Positions 6,128 to 14,493 of a DNA stretch of 64,000 bases are shown in pieces; within the stretch, counting starts at the first letter, position 1; each line of letters begins with the position of its first letter. The position numbers were made by a program, and so were the translations under genes. The stretch is taken from positions 1 through 64,000 of the forward strand of contig MABA01000024.1 in the NCBI GenBank assembly GCA_002162875.1, in the 5' to 3' direction. The notes beneath the pieces are model-generated. The model was not told the DNA's origin. It ran no database searches and was given only the letters and a program-made list of their open reading frames with translations. This DNA is from Rhodobacterales bacterium 52_120_T64 (GTDB lineage: Bacteria > Pseudomonadota > Alphaproteobacteria > Rhodobacterales > Rhodobacteraceae).

Positions 6128-8515
6128 TCAAACGGGATTGTGAAGAAGGTTTGCCAATATTCGGTATGCGCCTGGCACCAATTTCTCCACTTGGTGGTGC
6201 AATATTAAGCTGGTGTGGGTATGGCGCCCTTTGCCAAAACGTCCAGTTAGTAATGCTCCGCGAAGTGGGTCTTCGTTTGTGTCGGACATCTCTAGAATTG
6301 GAGTGTAGGCTTCGTCCCATTCTGCTGCAAAATATAGTCCACGCTCTTTATCCCAGTTATCCCAGTCGTTCTTGGTGATTTTATTGGGAGTGTTTAACAA
6401 TTGATTGTCAGGGGCCAAATGCGATACCTCCGCGCTCTCATCGGTCACACGCCACCGCAGCGATGGTTTACCTATTTTCAGGTACGCAAGAGCTGTGGTT
6501 TCTGGATTCCAGTTGTCCCAAGGACGGTGGTAAAGTGTTATAAGGTTTCCACCCGCGAAAACCCAGTTATGCAAGTCATGCAAACGGGATTGAAGAGTTG
6601 GGCAAGTTTGAAACGCAAAAATGCCAATAAGGATCGAGTCAAATTCAGAAAATTCGACATTCTGCACCATCTCGCTCGTTAAGCTTTCAATATCCACCCC
6701 AAGCTTTCGCAGCCAAAAATCCGTGCGGTCGTTTCCGCCACCGATATAAGCAATCCGGCCCTTCGGTAGCGCCACGTTCATCACCTGAACATTAATCCCG
6801 GCAGCAACACATCGGTTCGCCGTGCCAATATGGCGGTAACTCATCCGATTGATCGATTGCGCTGGGTTTTCATCAAGCAGCAGACCGAACGTGTGTAACC
6901 CTTCTGCCAAACCGCTCAAAGGTTGTAGTGTGAATTGGTTGCCGGTTTGTGAAAACTTCCAACCCTGCGTACTTGAAAATTCAGGCTTTGAGCCTTTCGG
7001 AAAAATTTGTGTAAGACTGAGATCAATGTCAGATGGATTTGCCAGATTAAAGACCGCATCTGTTTGGGACAAACAGGCCGAATAAGCGGGGAGAATTCTT
7101 AGACGCTCCTCTGGATCAACCGAAATCCAAATCGGCTGATCGCCTTCAAACCATTCTAGTATTACGTTCAAAGGCGCATTCGCGCGATCCGCGTACCATG
7201 TGTCTGGATATGGATCACTTGGTTCTTCATCAGAAGGTATTAGGATTTCACAAGAATTCACTTCTGATTTATCAGTAGCCCAACCGGCTGGTGCCTTTAC
7301 TTGCATAGAAACTTCGCAGTCGGGTGCTCCTAGGTGTGTTGTAAGCGTCAGTCTTTCACCGGGGTGTGCTTCGTTTTGTGATAGGGTAACGCGACAGTTG
7401 ATATTGCGTGCTATTGCGAGGGCGTTTGATATCTGTCGTTGTTTATCCGACAAGCGGTGCAAAACTTCGGCTGTTGAAGCATCAGGGCACTTTGCTTTCG
7501 CAGTCGCAAGGTTTTTAAATGCCGTAACTAAATGCGATTTTATGGACGTGTAGTTGGGCCACGCAGCGATCGCTGCATCCAGTGCAGTTTGGGCATCACT
7601 TAACGCGGCGTTCAGTTCCGGGCAGTTCGCGTAGCTAGACAAGTCGAACAGGGTCTTTGGTAAACGATCAAATATTGTTTCTTCTTCAGTCTCGTTATCA
7701 TCAAAGTCCCATGCTAGATTCAACGGCCAAACGCTTGGTAACCCCGGTTCAACCCAACGCCCCATACCTTGCGTTCGATGAAAGCTGCGCGAATATTGCG
7801 CGATCTGGGCGTAATCCATTCCAAGCACGGGGTCGGCACCAGTAGCATTCACGCAAACAGTTTCTGGCGGTGGTGGAACGTCGTCATCGTATGCATCCCC
7901 AGCACCAGACCAAGCTGGTAAGTACAGCTTCTTGACTTGCCAAACGGGCAAGTTCTGTTCGGGAAATGCATCAGGGTCCGCCGCCAATTGTACCGCCTTA
8001 AAAGCACTTCTGGTCATCGCTTGGTGGTGGCCATGCTGGCCTGAGATATCTAGGAACGTAGGACAAACAATATCAGGACGTTCGCGGCGAATAATTAAAA
8101 CAAAGCGCTCAAGCGTTCGTTGTTCACCCCATTTTTCCAGTGTTTCGTTGCCAGATTTGGAAAAACCAAAGTCGAAAATCGTATCTTCGGGGGTTTCAGA
8201 CAGCCAATAATGGGTCATGTTAATGGCTTCCGCCGCACGCTCCATTTCACGGGTTCGAACAACCCCTAAATCGCGTGTAATCTCGCTTCCAATTGCATTT
8301 TGCCCGCCTTCCCCCCGGTTTGCACAAGCTTGTGACAGCTTAACACCGTCACGCAATCCAAGGGCTGCAAGCATGGCAGTTGTTTCATCATCCGGATGCG
8401 CCCCCGTATTCATAAATGAAATGCAGGAACGAAGCGGTTGCAGCGCCTTCCACATTCGAATGGCACGAGGGTTTGCGTTTTGCTTGGTAAGGCGGTCAAT
8501 ATCAGTAAGCGTCAT
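6128..8515 (-). CDS. large PIG-L-family deacetylase with C-terminal GATase-like region
   Basis: This 795-residue protein should remove N-acyl groups from a sugar or sugar conjugate in the cytoplasm, as no signal peptide is visible. The N-terminal 260 residues are a PIG-L/LmbE zinc hydrolase: AHPDDE at 39-44 supplies metal ligands and the catalytic Asp, and HGHH at 161-164 the last ligand. The middle part looks like beta-sandwich material. The last 200 residues (YIGGGNDRTDFWLRKLG, then FAGGNLITLYHRPWDNW) resemble a class I glutamine-amidotransferase/ThuA-like fold, as in other long PIG-L proteins. It starts 9 bases after the ROK gene on the same strand and is divergent from the ABC importer operon, so the imported substrate is probably N-acylated. 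The exact substrate is unknown. Confidence 0.85.
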   Translation of the reverse strand: MTLTDIDRLTKQNANPRAIRMWKALQPLRSCISFMNTGAHPDDETTAMLAALGLRDGVKLSQACANRGEGGQNAIGSEITRDLGVVRTREMERAAEAINMTHYWLSETPEDTIFDFGFSKSGNETLEKWGEQRTLERFVLIIRRERPDIVCPTFLDISGQHGHHQAMTRSAFKAVQLAADPDAFPEQNLPVWQVKKLYLPAWSGAGDAYDDDVPPPPETVCVNATGADPVLGMDYAQIAQYSRSFHRTQGMGRWVEPGLPSVWPLNLAWDFDDNETEEETIFDRLPKTLFDLSSYANCPELNAALSDAQTALDAAIAAWPNYTSIKSHLVTAFKNLATAKAKCPDASTAEVLHRLSDKQRQISNALAIARNINCRVTLSQNEAHPGERLTLTTHLGAPDCEVSMQVKAPAGWATDKSEVNSCEILIPSDEEPSDPYPDTWYADRANAPLNVILEWFEGDQPIWISVDPEERLRILPAYSACLSQTDAVFNLANPSDIDLSLTQIFPKGSKPEFSSTQGWKFSQTGNQFTLQPLSGLAEGLHTFGLLLDENPAQSINRMSYRHIGTANRCVAAGINVQVMNVALPKGRIAYIGGGNDRTDFWLRKLGVDIESLTSEMVQNVEFSEFDSILIGIFAFQTCPTLQSRLHDLHNWVFAGGNLITLYHRPWDNWNPETTALAYLKIGKPSLRWRVTDESAEVSHLAPDNQLLNTPNKITKNDWDNWDKERGLYFAAEWDEAYTPILEMSDTNEDPLRGALLTGRFGKGRHTHTSLILHHQVEKLVPGAYRILANLLHNPV

Positions 8516-8524
8516 TTTCTCTAC

Positions 8525-9721
8525 TCAACTAAATAATGCCAGTGAAGGCGTTGTATTTTTGTGGATTATCATTGCTGCACCGCCAATAGCCGCTGTGAAC
8601 CGACCAGACGTACCGCGAAGCACACGTGCCAAGGTCCGATCTTCTCGGTTGGCTAATGAACCCATCGGCAAATCAAGTGTTGCGATCAACGCATCCATCA
8701 CAGCGTCCGGCATAGCGCCACCTAGAATTATGGTTTCAGGGTCAAAAATATTCTCAAGGATACTGATTGCTTGGGAAAGGTGCCGTGCCGCAGTTTCAAT
8801 CCATTCCATCAAAACAGGATTTTCGTCTGTAAGTAATTGCGCCAGTGCAGATCCGTCGGGCAAATCAATCCCGCTTTGTTCAAGATAGGTTTTGACAGAC
8901 ATACGGCTGGCATATGTTTCAAGACAACCACGATTACCGCAAGCACATTGGATGCCGCCGGTTTGCGTGATTATATGGCCAATCTCGCCGAAATTGCCAA
9001 ATGCGCCTCGCTGCGCGTGGCCGTCAGCAATTACGCCCAATCCGAGGCCTGTTCCGAAGTACACAAAACAGAATGTATCAACAGTAGTCGCAGCCCCGGT
9101 CACCCGTTCTGCAATCGCAGCTGCGGTCGCGTCATTTTCGATGATGACCGGGCATTCAAGCGTTTGCTCAAAAACAGCTTGTATATCGATTCCACCCCAT
9201 TCCGGCAAATTTGCACCACCAAGGGCGCTTAGTCCCGAGACCCCAAATGGCCCAGGCATAACAATACCTGCGCCCAGTAATTGGCTTCTTTTACGATTGC
9301 TGTTTTTTATTGCGCGGTTAACGGTTTCCTTAATTGCTGGAATCGCATTGTCTGGCACAGCATTGGAAAAAGCCTGGCGCTCGCTATATATGCATTCGCC
9401 TGTCAGGTTCAGCACCGCGCAGATCAATGCATCCGGCCGAACCTCAACCCCAATCGCAAATGCGCCTTCTGGGTTTATTGTATACTGCGTTGCCGGCTTC
9501 CCGCGCACCCCTGTTTTGGGACCTACCGCAAGCAGAAGCCCGTCTTCTTCTAAAACTTCGGTTATGTTCGAAACCGCTTGAATACTCAGCCCGCAGCTTC
9601 GTGCAATTTCGGCGCGGCCCGCAGGTTCGTGGGCACGCACAAAGTTAAGAACGACCCGCCGGTTATGGCTTCGATTTCGCCCGGCATTCCCGCCTGTAGC
9701 TTTTAGTTTTTTATCTGTCAT
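8525..9721 (-). CDS. ROK-family transcriptional regulator of the catabolic locus
   Basis: This 398-residue protein has an N-terminal winged helix (NRRVVLNFVRAHEPAGRAEIARSCGLS, about residues 20-75) and a sugar-kinase-like ROK domain. The ROK zinc motif CACGNRGCLE and the phosphate-loop region FGTGLGLGV are present, and ENDATAAA is the usual nucleotide/sugar-site motif. NagC- and XylR-type ROK repressors bind a sugar or sugar phosphate and release DNA. It is divergent from the ABC importer with 188 bases between; a 13-bp palindrome (9749-9761) in that gap is a likely operator. Autoregulation plus control of both arms is inferred from this position. Some ROK proteins are kinases, but the winged helix argues for a regulator. 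Confidence 0.9.
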   Translation of the reverse strand: MTDKKLKATGGNAGRNRSHNRRVVLNFVRAHEPAGRAEIARSCGLSIQAVSNITEVLEEDGLLLAVGPKTGVRGKPATQYTINPEGAFAIGVEVRPDALICAVLNLTGECIYSERQAFSNAVPDNAIPAIKETVNRAIKNSNRKRSQLLGAGIVMPGPFGVSGLSALGGANLPEWGGIDIQAVFEQTLECPVIIENDATAAAIAERVTGAATTVDTFCFVYFGTGLGLGVIADGHAQRGAFGNFGEIGHIITQTGGIQCACGNRGCLETYASRMSVKTYLEQSGIDLPDGSALAQLLTDENPVLMEWIETAARHLSQAISILENIFDPETIILGGAMPDAVMDALIATLDLPMGSLANREDRTLARVLRGTSGRFTAAIGGAAMIIHKNTTPSLALFS

Positions 9722-9748
9722 GGCCTACTGTAACCTGAAGTTATTTAC

Positions 9749-9761
9749 TCAAGTAACTTGA
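9749..9761. promoter_or_regulatory. candidate ROK operator
   Basis: TCAAGT-A-ACTTGA is a perfect 13-bp palindrome in the divergent region between the ROK regulator and the importer operon, 28 bases upstream of the ROK start codon. A looser palindrome (TAAC..GTTA) lies next to it at about 9731-9743. The assignment rests only on symmetry and position. Confidence 0.45.
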
Positions 9762-9909
9762 TTTAAGTATTGATTTATTTTCGAAGGCGGTCAACAGTGC
9801 TTTCATCGGTCCACTAAGAAATTTCAAAACAAGAAAGCAATGCGGGCCTTATGTATCTGTTAAGAAACAACTTATCAGAAATATTGCACGCAACAGGAGG
9901 TTGTAAAAG

Positions 9910-11163
9910 ATGAAATCGTGGAAGAATACATTAATGGGAATCACTGCCGGAGCGACAATTGCTCTTAGTGCAGGTGCCAGCCAAGCGGTCGAAATTGAGT
10001 ATTGGCAATACTTTTTCGAGGCACGCGTAAACGCTATCGATACCCTAATCGAAAAGTTCGAAGCCGAAAATCCGGACATCACCGTAAATCAAACCACATT
10101 CCCTTATGCGGACTATCGCACAAAGGTTGCAGCGGCGATTCCGGCGGGTGAAGGCCCTGATGTAGTTCAGCTGTTTTACGGATGGTTAAATGACTATGTC
10201 GAGGCGGAACTAATTTCGCCACTACCAGTTGACGCATTCCCACCAGAGCAAATCCGCGCAGAATTCTTCCCAATGGTTCAGGCCATGGAAAAAGACGGTC
10301 AATATATGGCGCTTCCAACCGCTGTTCGTTCGCTCGCGCTATTCTATAACACCCGCTTGTTTGAAGAAGCAGGTATCGATGGCCCACCTAAAACGCTGGA
10401 CGAATTGATCGAAACAGCGGCGGCTTTGACCAAAACCGATGCTGCTGGAAATATCACCCAAGTTGGTATCACTACTGGCATGAACGCACAGGACCACCAC
10501 TGGGTTCGTGAAGTTCTAATTCGTCAGTTCGGTGGCGATCCGTACACTGGCGATTATCAAACTGTAACTTACAATGACGACGCAGGTGCGGCAGCATTGC
10601 AGTGGTACTCTGATCTTCAAAACAAGCACGGTGTAACACAAGCCGGATTTATGGATGAACCACAGGCCGCCTTCAAGGCTGGTCGTGCAGGAATGCATAT
10701 TGATGGATCGTTCCGCATCGGTGCGCTGAATAAAACACGCGGATTGAAATGGGGTGTTGCTGAACTTCCGGCTGGCCCGGATGGCACACAGTCCAACTAT
10801 TCAAGCTATTGGGTGAATGCAGTTACAACCAAAGCTGAAGGGGAAAAAGAAGCGGCCGCGTTGAAATTCCTTGCTTTCATCACTTCGGACGAGGCTATGC
10901 AAATTTGGCTAGATACCGTTGGCGAATTGCCTGCTAAACCATCTGCAGGGCTAACCGATGCAAATCGGGCTGATCCGGTGTTTGGACCGTTCATCAGTGG
11001 GCTTGCCTATGCAAAAACAACGATTTTTGCGAACGAGTCTGGTCAACGTCAGGTGTTGATGGATGCTATGCAACGTATCCTTCTTGAGGGCGAAACACCC
11101 GAAAATGCAATCGGAATTGCCGCTGCTGAAGAGCAGGCAATCCTTGACGGATACTACAAATAA
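9910..11163 (+). CDS. ABC importer substrate-binding protein, sugar (CUT1/family 1) type
   Basis: This 417-residue periplasmic protein would capture the substrate and deliver it to the two permeases that follow. A classic signal peptide (MKSWKNTLMGITAGATIALSA, cleaved near SQA-VEI) precedes a family 1 solute-binding fold with the usual opening EIEYWQYF and the pattern GEGPDVVQLFYGW. The ribosome site AACAGGAGG lies about 7 bases before the ATG. It is first in a six-gene operon (importer, lyase, ATPase, kinase). A hairpin after the gene may keep its mRNA more abundant than the permease part. CUT1 systems take up oligosaccharides, polyols and glycoside-like compounds; the ligand here is unknown. 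Confidence 0.93.
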   Translation: MKSWKNTLMGITAGATIALSAGASQAVEIEYWQYFFEARVNAIDTLIEKFEAENPDITVNQTTFPYADYRTKVAAAIPAGEGPDVVQLFYGWLNDYVEAELISPLPVDAFPPEQIRAEFFPMVQAMEKDGQYMALPTAVRSLALFYNTRLFEEAGIDGPPKTLDELIETAAALTKTDAAGNITQVGITTGMNAQDHHWVREVLIRQFGGDPYTGDYQTVTYNDDAGAAALQWYSDLQNKHGVTQAGFMDEPQAAFKAGRAGMHIDGSFRIGALNKTRGLKWGVAELPAGPDGTQSNYSSYWVNAVTTKAEGEKEAAALKFLAFITSDEAMQIWLDTVGELPAKPSAGLTDANRADPVFGPFISGLAYAKTTIFANESGQRQVLMDAMQRILLEGETPENAIGIAAAEEQAILDGYYK

Positions 11164-11176
11164 TTAAAAACTTGAT

Positions 11177-11210
11177 GGCGGTGCAAATGTGCCGCCTTCA
11201 TCACTTTTTT
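11177..11210 (+). terminator. intercistronic hairpin/attenuator after the binding-protein gene
   Basis: GGCGGTGC pairs with GTGCCGCC (two G-U pairs) across an AAAT loop, followed after a short spacer by six T. It sits between the binding-protein gene and the first permease gene, the usual place for partial termination or 3'-end protection that keeps binding protein in excess. Confidence 0.6.
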
Positions 11211-11221
11211 GGAAGCCGGAT

Positions 11222-12115
11222 ATGAATTGGTATCGCAAACTCTCAATAAAACAAAAGCAAGTCGTATGGGCATGGTCGTTCCTTGCCATACCGGTATTAT
11301 TTTATACGGTCATCCGGTTTTACCCAACATTTGGCGCCATTGTTCTATCGTTTCAGAACTGGAATTTACTGGGCGCGAAAACGTGGGCCGGACTTGAGAA
11401 TTATCAAAGGCTAGTTGCCGACCCAGTATTCTGGAAAGTGTTTTCAAATACCTTTATTTATTTGCTGCTGGGAACCCCCATCAGCTTGGTTATTTCCTTT
11501 GTAATTGCCTACCATTTGGACAAAGTCAATTTTCTGCACGCAACAATTCGGGCGATGTATTTCCTCCCGTTCATGACATCCGCAGTGGCGATGGCTTGGC
11601 TATGGCGGTGGTTCTACCAGCCCGTTCCAATTGGCCTCTTTAACAATATATTGTCCAGCTTAGGAATTTCACAATTCCCCTTCCTAAATTCTACGTTCTG
11701 GGCGCTGCCCTCGGTGCTGGCACCAGCTGTTTGGGCGGGCTTGGGCTTTCAGATCATCATTTTCATGGCTGGATTACGTTCAATCCCACAATCCTATTAT
11801 GAAGCTGCACAAATTGATGGCGTTGGTCCTTGGACCATCTTACGCGAAATCACATTGCCGCTACTCAAACCCACAATCGTCTTTTTGGTCGTGTTCTCGT
11901 CGATCGGCTTCCTGCGGATATTTGACCAGGTTTTCAACATGACCACTAACGATCCGGGCGGTCCGCTGAACTCTACCAAACCGCTGGTGTTGATGATTTA
12001 CGATACGGCTTTCAACGCCTTCAATATGGGATATGCAGCGGCGCAAACGGTCGTATTGTTCACAATTTTGCTTATCGTCAGTCTTCTTCAACTATACGTC
12101 ATGCGGGAGCGCTAG
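11222..12115 (+). CDS. ABC sugar permease, first subunit (MalF/UgpA type)
   Basis: This 297-residue inner-membrane protein has about six membrane segments, starting with WAWSFLAIPVLFYTVIRFYP. The coupling-helix EAA motif reads YYEAAQIDGVGPWTILREITLPLLKP, which contacts the ATPase. I choose the ATG at 11222 (MNWYRKL), which has GGAAG upstream; the longer frame starts inside the attenuator hairpin. Its stop codon is followed at once by the ATG of the second permease, so the two are translated together. Together with the binding protein (9910) and the ATPase (14494) it forms a complete CUT1 importer. The membrane topology was read by eye. Confidence 0.92.
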   Translation: MNWYRKLSIKQKQVVWAWSFLAIPVLFYTVIRFYPTFGAIVLSFQNWNLLGAKTWAGLENYQRLVADPVFWKVFSNTFIYLLLGTPISLVISFVIAYHLDKVNFLHATIRAMYFLPFMTSAVAMAWLWRWFYQPVPIGLFNNILSSLGISQFPFLNSTFWALPSVLAPAVWAGLGFQIIIFMAGLRSIPQSYYEAAQIDGVGPWTILREITLPLLKPTIVFLVVFSSIGFLRIFDQVFNMTTNDPGGPLNSTKPLVLMIYDTAFNAFNMGYAAAQTVVLFTILLIVSLLQLYVMRER

Positions 12116-12997
12116 ATGAGCAATATCGAATATAAGGCATCTGCCGCTACGCTAGATACGGCCAAGCCCTATAACTACAATAAACGGATGGAGCCGGCAA
12201 AAGTTATCCGTTGGACCATATTGTTCCTTGGCGGGGTCGTTATGATCATGCCGATCGTATTCATGATGTCGACATCATTCAAATGGCCGCATGAGATTTA
12301 CAATCTAAAAATCATTCCAGATGACCCAACAATCGAGAACTACACTTATGTTCTTGAGGATGGTCGGTTTTACAAATGGTTTGTAAACTCACTAATCATT
12401 GCGACAATAACTACGATTTCTGCTGTGATATTTGACTCCCTGGTCGGATATACGCTTTGCAAATTCCGTTTCCGCGGCAGAATGATTGTATTCGTTGCAA
12501 TTCTTTCAACATTGATGATCCCGACCGAGATGCTCGTTATTCCTTGGTACCTCATGGCCAAAGACTTCGGTTGGTTAAACAGTTACTGGGGCATAATGTT
12601 CCCTGGCGTAATGACGGCGTTTGGTACGTTTCTGATGAAGCAGTTTTTTGAAAGCGTACCGGATGATTTTCTTGAGGCTGCGCGCATTGACGGGCTAAAC
12701 GAGTTCCAAATCTGGTGGACCGTTGCGATGCCACTGGTTACTCCAGCGATTTCAGCCTTGGCGATATTTGTGTTCCTTGGAAATTGGACTGCGTTTATCT
12801 GGCCGTTAATCGTAACAAATGACCCAGAGCTCTATACGCTTCCTGTGGGGTTAACCACGTTCAGCGTAGAACAAAGCGTGGAATGGGAGCTGATTATGAC
12901 CGGTGCCGCGCTTGCGACTATTCCAACCCTAATCGTGTTTCTGGTCTTCCAACGTTACATCATCCGTGGTGTGGTAATGACTGGACTAAAAGGATGA
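12116..12997 (+). CDS. ABC sugar permease, second subunit (MalG/UgpE type)
   Basis: This 293-residue partner permease has a cytoplasmic N-terminus of about 35 residues, then six membrane segments beginning WTILFLGGVVMIMPIVFMMSTSFK. Its EAA motif is FLEAARIDGLNEFQIWWTVAMP. It starts directly after the first permease stop codon and its own stop overlaps the start of the lyase gene (ATGA), showing tight coupling with the metabolic gene that follows. It pairs with the 11222-12115 protein to form the translocation channel. Confidence 0.92.
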   Translation: MSNIEYKASAATLDTAKPYNYNKRMEPAKVIRWTILFLGGVVMIMPIVFMMSTSFKWPHEIYNLKIIPDDPTIENYTYVLEDGRFYKWFVNSLIIATITTISAVIFDSLVGYTLCKFRFRGRMIVFVAILSTLMIPTEMLVIPWYLMAKDFGWLNSYWGIMFPGVMTAFGTFLMKQFFESVPDDFLEAARIDGLNEFQIWWTVAMPLVTPAISALAIFVFLGNWTAFIWPLIVTNDPELYTLPVGLTTFSVEQSVEWELIMTGAALATIPTLIVFLVFQRYIIRGVVMTGLKG

Positions 12998-14493
12998 TCG
13001 ACAAAACCAGTTTTCCCGATCCAGCCTACAAAGAAACGGTTTTGGCGCCGCTATTTGAGGGTGCGAAGGCTCATTTTGTTGAGGCCGTAAGGGCGATCAA
13101 TCAAGCCCATTTGGTTATGCTAACCGAAACCGCAATTATCTCGAAAACGGACGCGGAGAGCATCGCCAATGCACTAACCGATATAGATGAAAACCTTGAT
13201 GTAAGTTCTTTGGAATACACTGGTGAGTACGAGGACTATTTCTTCTTTGTTGAAGCCGAGCTGAAGAAACGCCTTGGTGCCGATCTTGCAGGTGCTTTGC
13301 ATACAGCACGCAGCCGAAATGATATGGATCATACGGTTTTCAAACTTGTGCTGACCGAAAGGCTGGACGAATTACTCACCCATACTCATCTTTTGGCGCA
13401 ATCCCTTATCGAAACCGCAAGGCGCGAGAAGAACACGTTAATCGTCGCGTATACCCACGGCCAACCAGCACAACCTAGCACATTTGGGCACTACCTCGGC
13501 GCCGCTACCGAGGTGCTTCTGCGTGACATCCAACGTTTACATACGATCCGGGCTGACCTGCAAAAATGCCCAATGGGTGCCGCAGCGATAACCACATCTG
13601 GATTTCCAATTGATCGTCACCGAATGGCTGAACTGCTGGGGTTCAGCGCACCATTGCAAAACTCCTATTCCTGCATCGCTGCCGTTGACTATGTGACCAG
13701 TCTTTATAGCGGGATAAAGCTACTGTTCTTACACCTTGGTCGCGTCATTCAAGATTTACAGTTTTGGAGCTCGTTTGAAGTATCCCAACTCTATGTACCA
13801 AACAGTTTTGTTCAAATCAGTTCAATCATGCCGCAAAAACGAAACCCGGTGCCGATCGAACATTTGCGCTTATTGTCATCCCTCACAGTTGGTCGTTGCG
13901 ATATGATTGTGAACACCATGCACAACACACCTTTCACCGACATGAACGATAGCGAAGGCGAAGTTCAACAAGCTGGGTATAGCGCATTTGAAAGCGGTTC
14001 GCGTGTACTAAAACTGCTAGGCGCGTTTATTCCTGCGCTGACCATCAATAGCGATAAAGTTCGCAAAAACATCGACGCAAGTTGCATTACTGTTACTGAA
14101 CTGGCTGATACTTTAGTGCGAAAAGAGAGCCTCTCGTTTAGACAAGCACATGAAGTTGCGGCGATCACTTCACGCGATGTTATCGAAAAATCCAAACCAC
14201 TTGCAGAAGGTTACGAAGCATTTAAATCCGCCTTTGAAGATCAAACTGGCCGCACTACAACTTTGACCGAAGACGCTTACAAATTGGCAGTATCGCCAGA
14301 AAACTTTATTGCTGTTCGCACAAGATATGGCGGACCAGCCGAAGCGCCAATGGATAGCGCATTACCCGAATACAGCGCAACGCTCGGCCAGCAAATGAAA
14401 CACGCATCCCTAAATAATACGTATCGAATAAAGTCTGACGATGCACGCACTGCGGCATTTGCCAGATTAACCAACATCGAAGGAGAGGTTTAA
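12994..14493 (+). CDS. argininosuccinate-lyase-superfamily C-N lyase, substrate probably not argininosuccinate
   Basis: This 499-residue cytoplasmic enzyme belongs to the fumarase/aspartase superfamily, whose members split a C-N or C-O bond and release fumarate. The three conserved regions are present but altered: HTARSRND at 103-110 (HTGRSRND in true ArgH), THGQPAQP at 154-161 (THLQRAQP in ArgH; THGQP is seen in PurB) and the mobile loop SSIMPQKRNP at 276-285 (GSSxMPQKKNPD in ArgH). The catalytic Ser and the loop Lys/Asn remain, so activity is likely. It lies between importer permease and importer ATPase genes, coupled by ATGA to the former. This points to catabolism of an imported N-succinyl-like or aspartate-adduct compound rather than arginine synthesis. 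Automatic annotation would probably call it argH. Confidence 0.82.
   Translation: MIDKTSFPDPAYKETVLAPLFEGAKAHFVEAVRAINQAHLVMLTETAIISKTDAESIANALTDIDENLDVSSLEYTGEYEDYFFFVEAELKKRLGADLAGALHTARSRNDMDHTVFKLVLTERLDELLTHTHLLAQSLIETARREKNTLIVAYTHGQPAQPSTFGHYLGAATEVLLRDIQRLHTIRADLQKCPMGAAAITTSGFPIDRHRMAELLGFSAPLQNSYSCIAAVDYVTSLYSGIKLLFLHLGRVIQDLQFWSSFEVSQLYVPNSFVQISSIMPQKRNPVPIEHLRLLSSLTVGRCDMIVNTMHNTPFTDMNDSEGEVQQAGYSAFESGSRVLKLLGAFIPALTINSDKVRKNIDASCITVTELADTLVRKESLSFRQAHEVAAITSRDVIEKSKPLAEGYEAFKSAFEDQTGRTTTLTEDAYKLAVSPENFIAVRTRYGGPAEAPMDSALPEYSATLGQQMKHASLNNTYRIKSDDARTAAFARLTNIEGEV

Noticed and set aside
8217-9581. Three long plus-strand frames (223, 131 and 229 codons)
   Set aside because: They overlap the PIG-L and ROK genes on the other strand and have unnatural composition.
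12994-14493. Calling the lyase argH
   Set aside because: Signature loops differ from ArgH at substrate-side positions and the gene is embedded in a sugar-type import operon.
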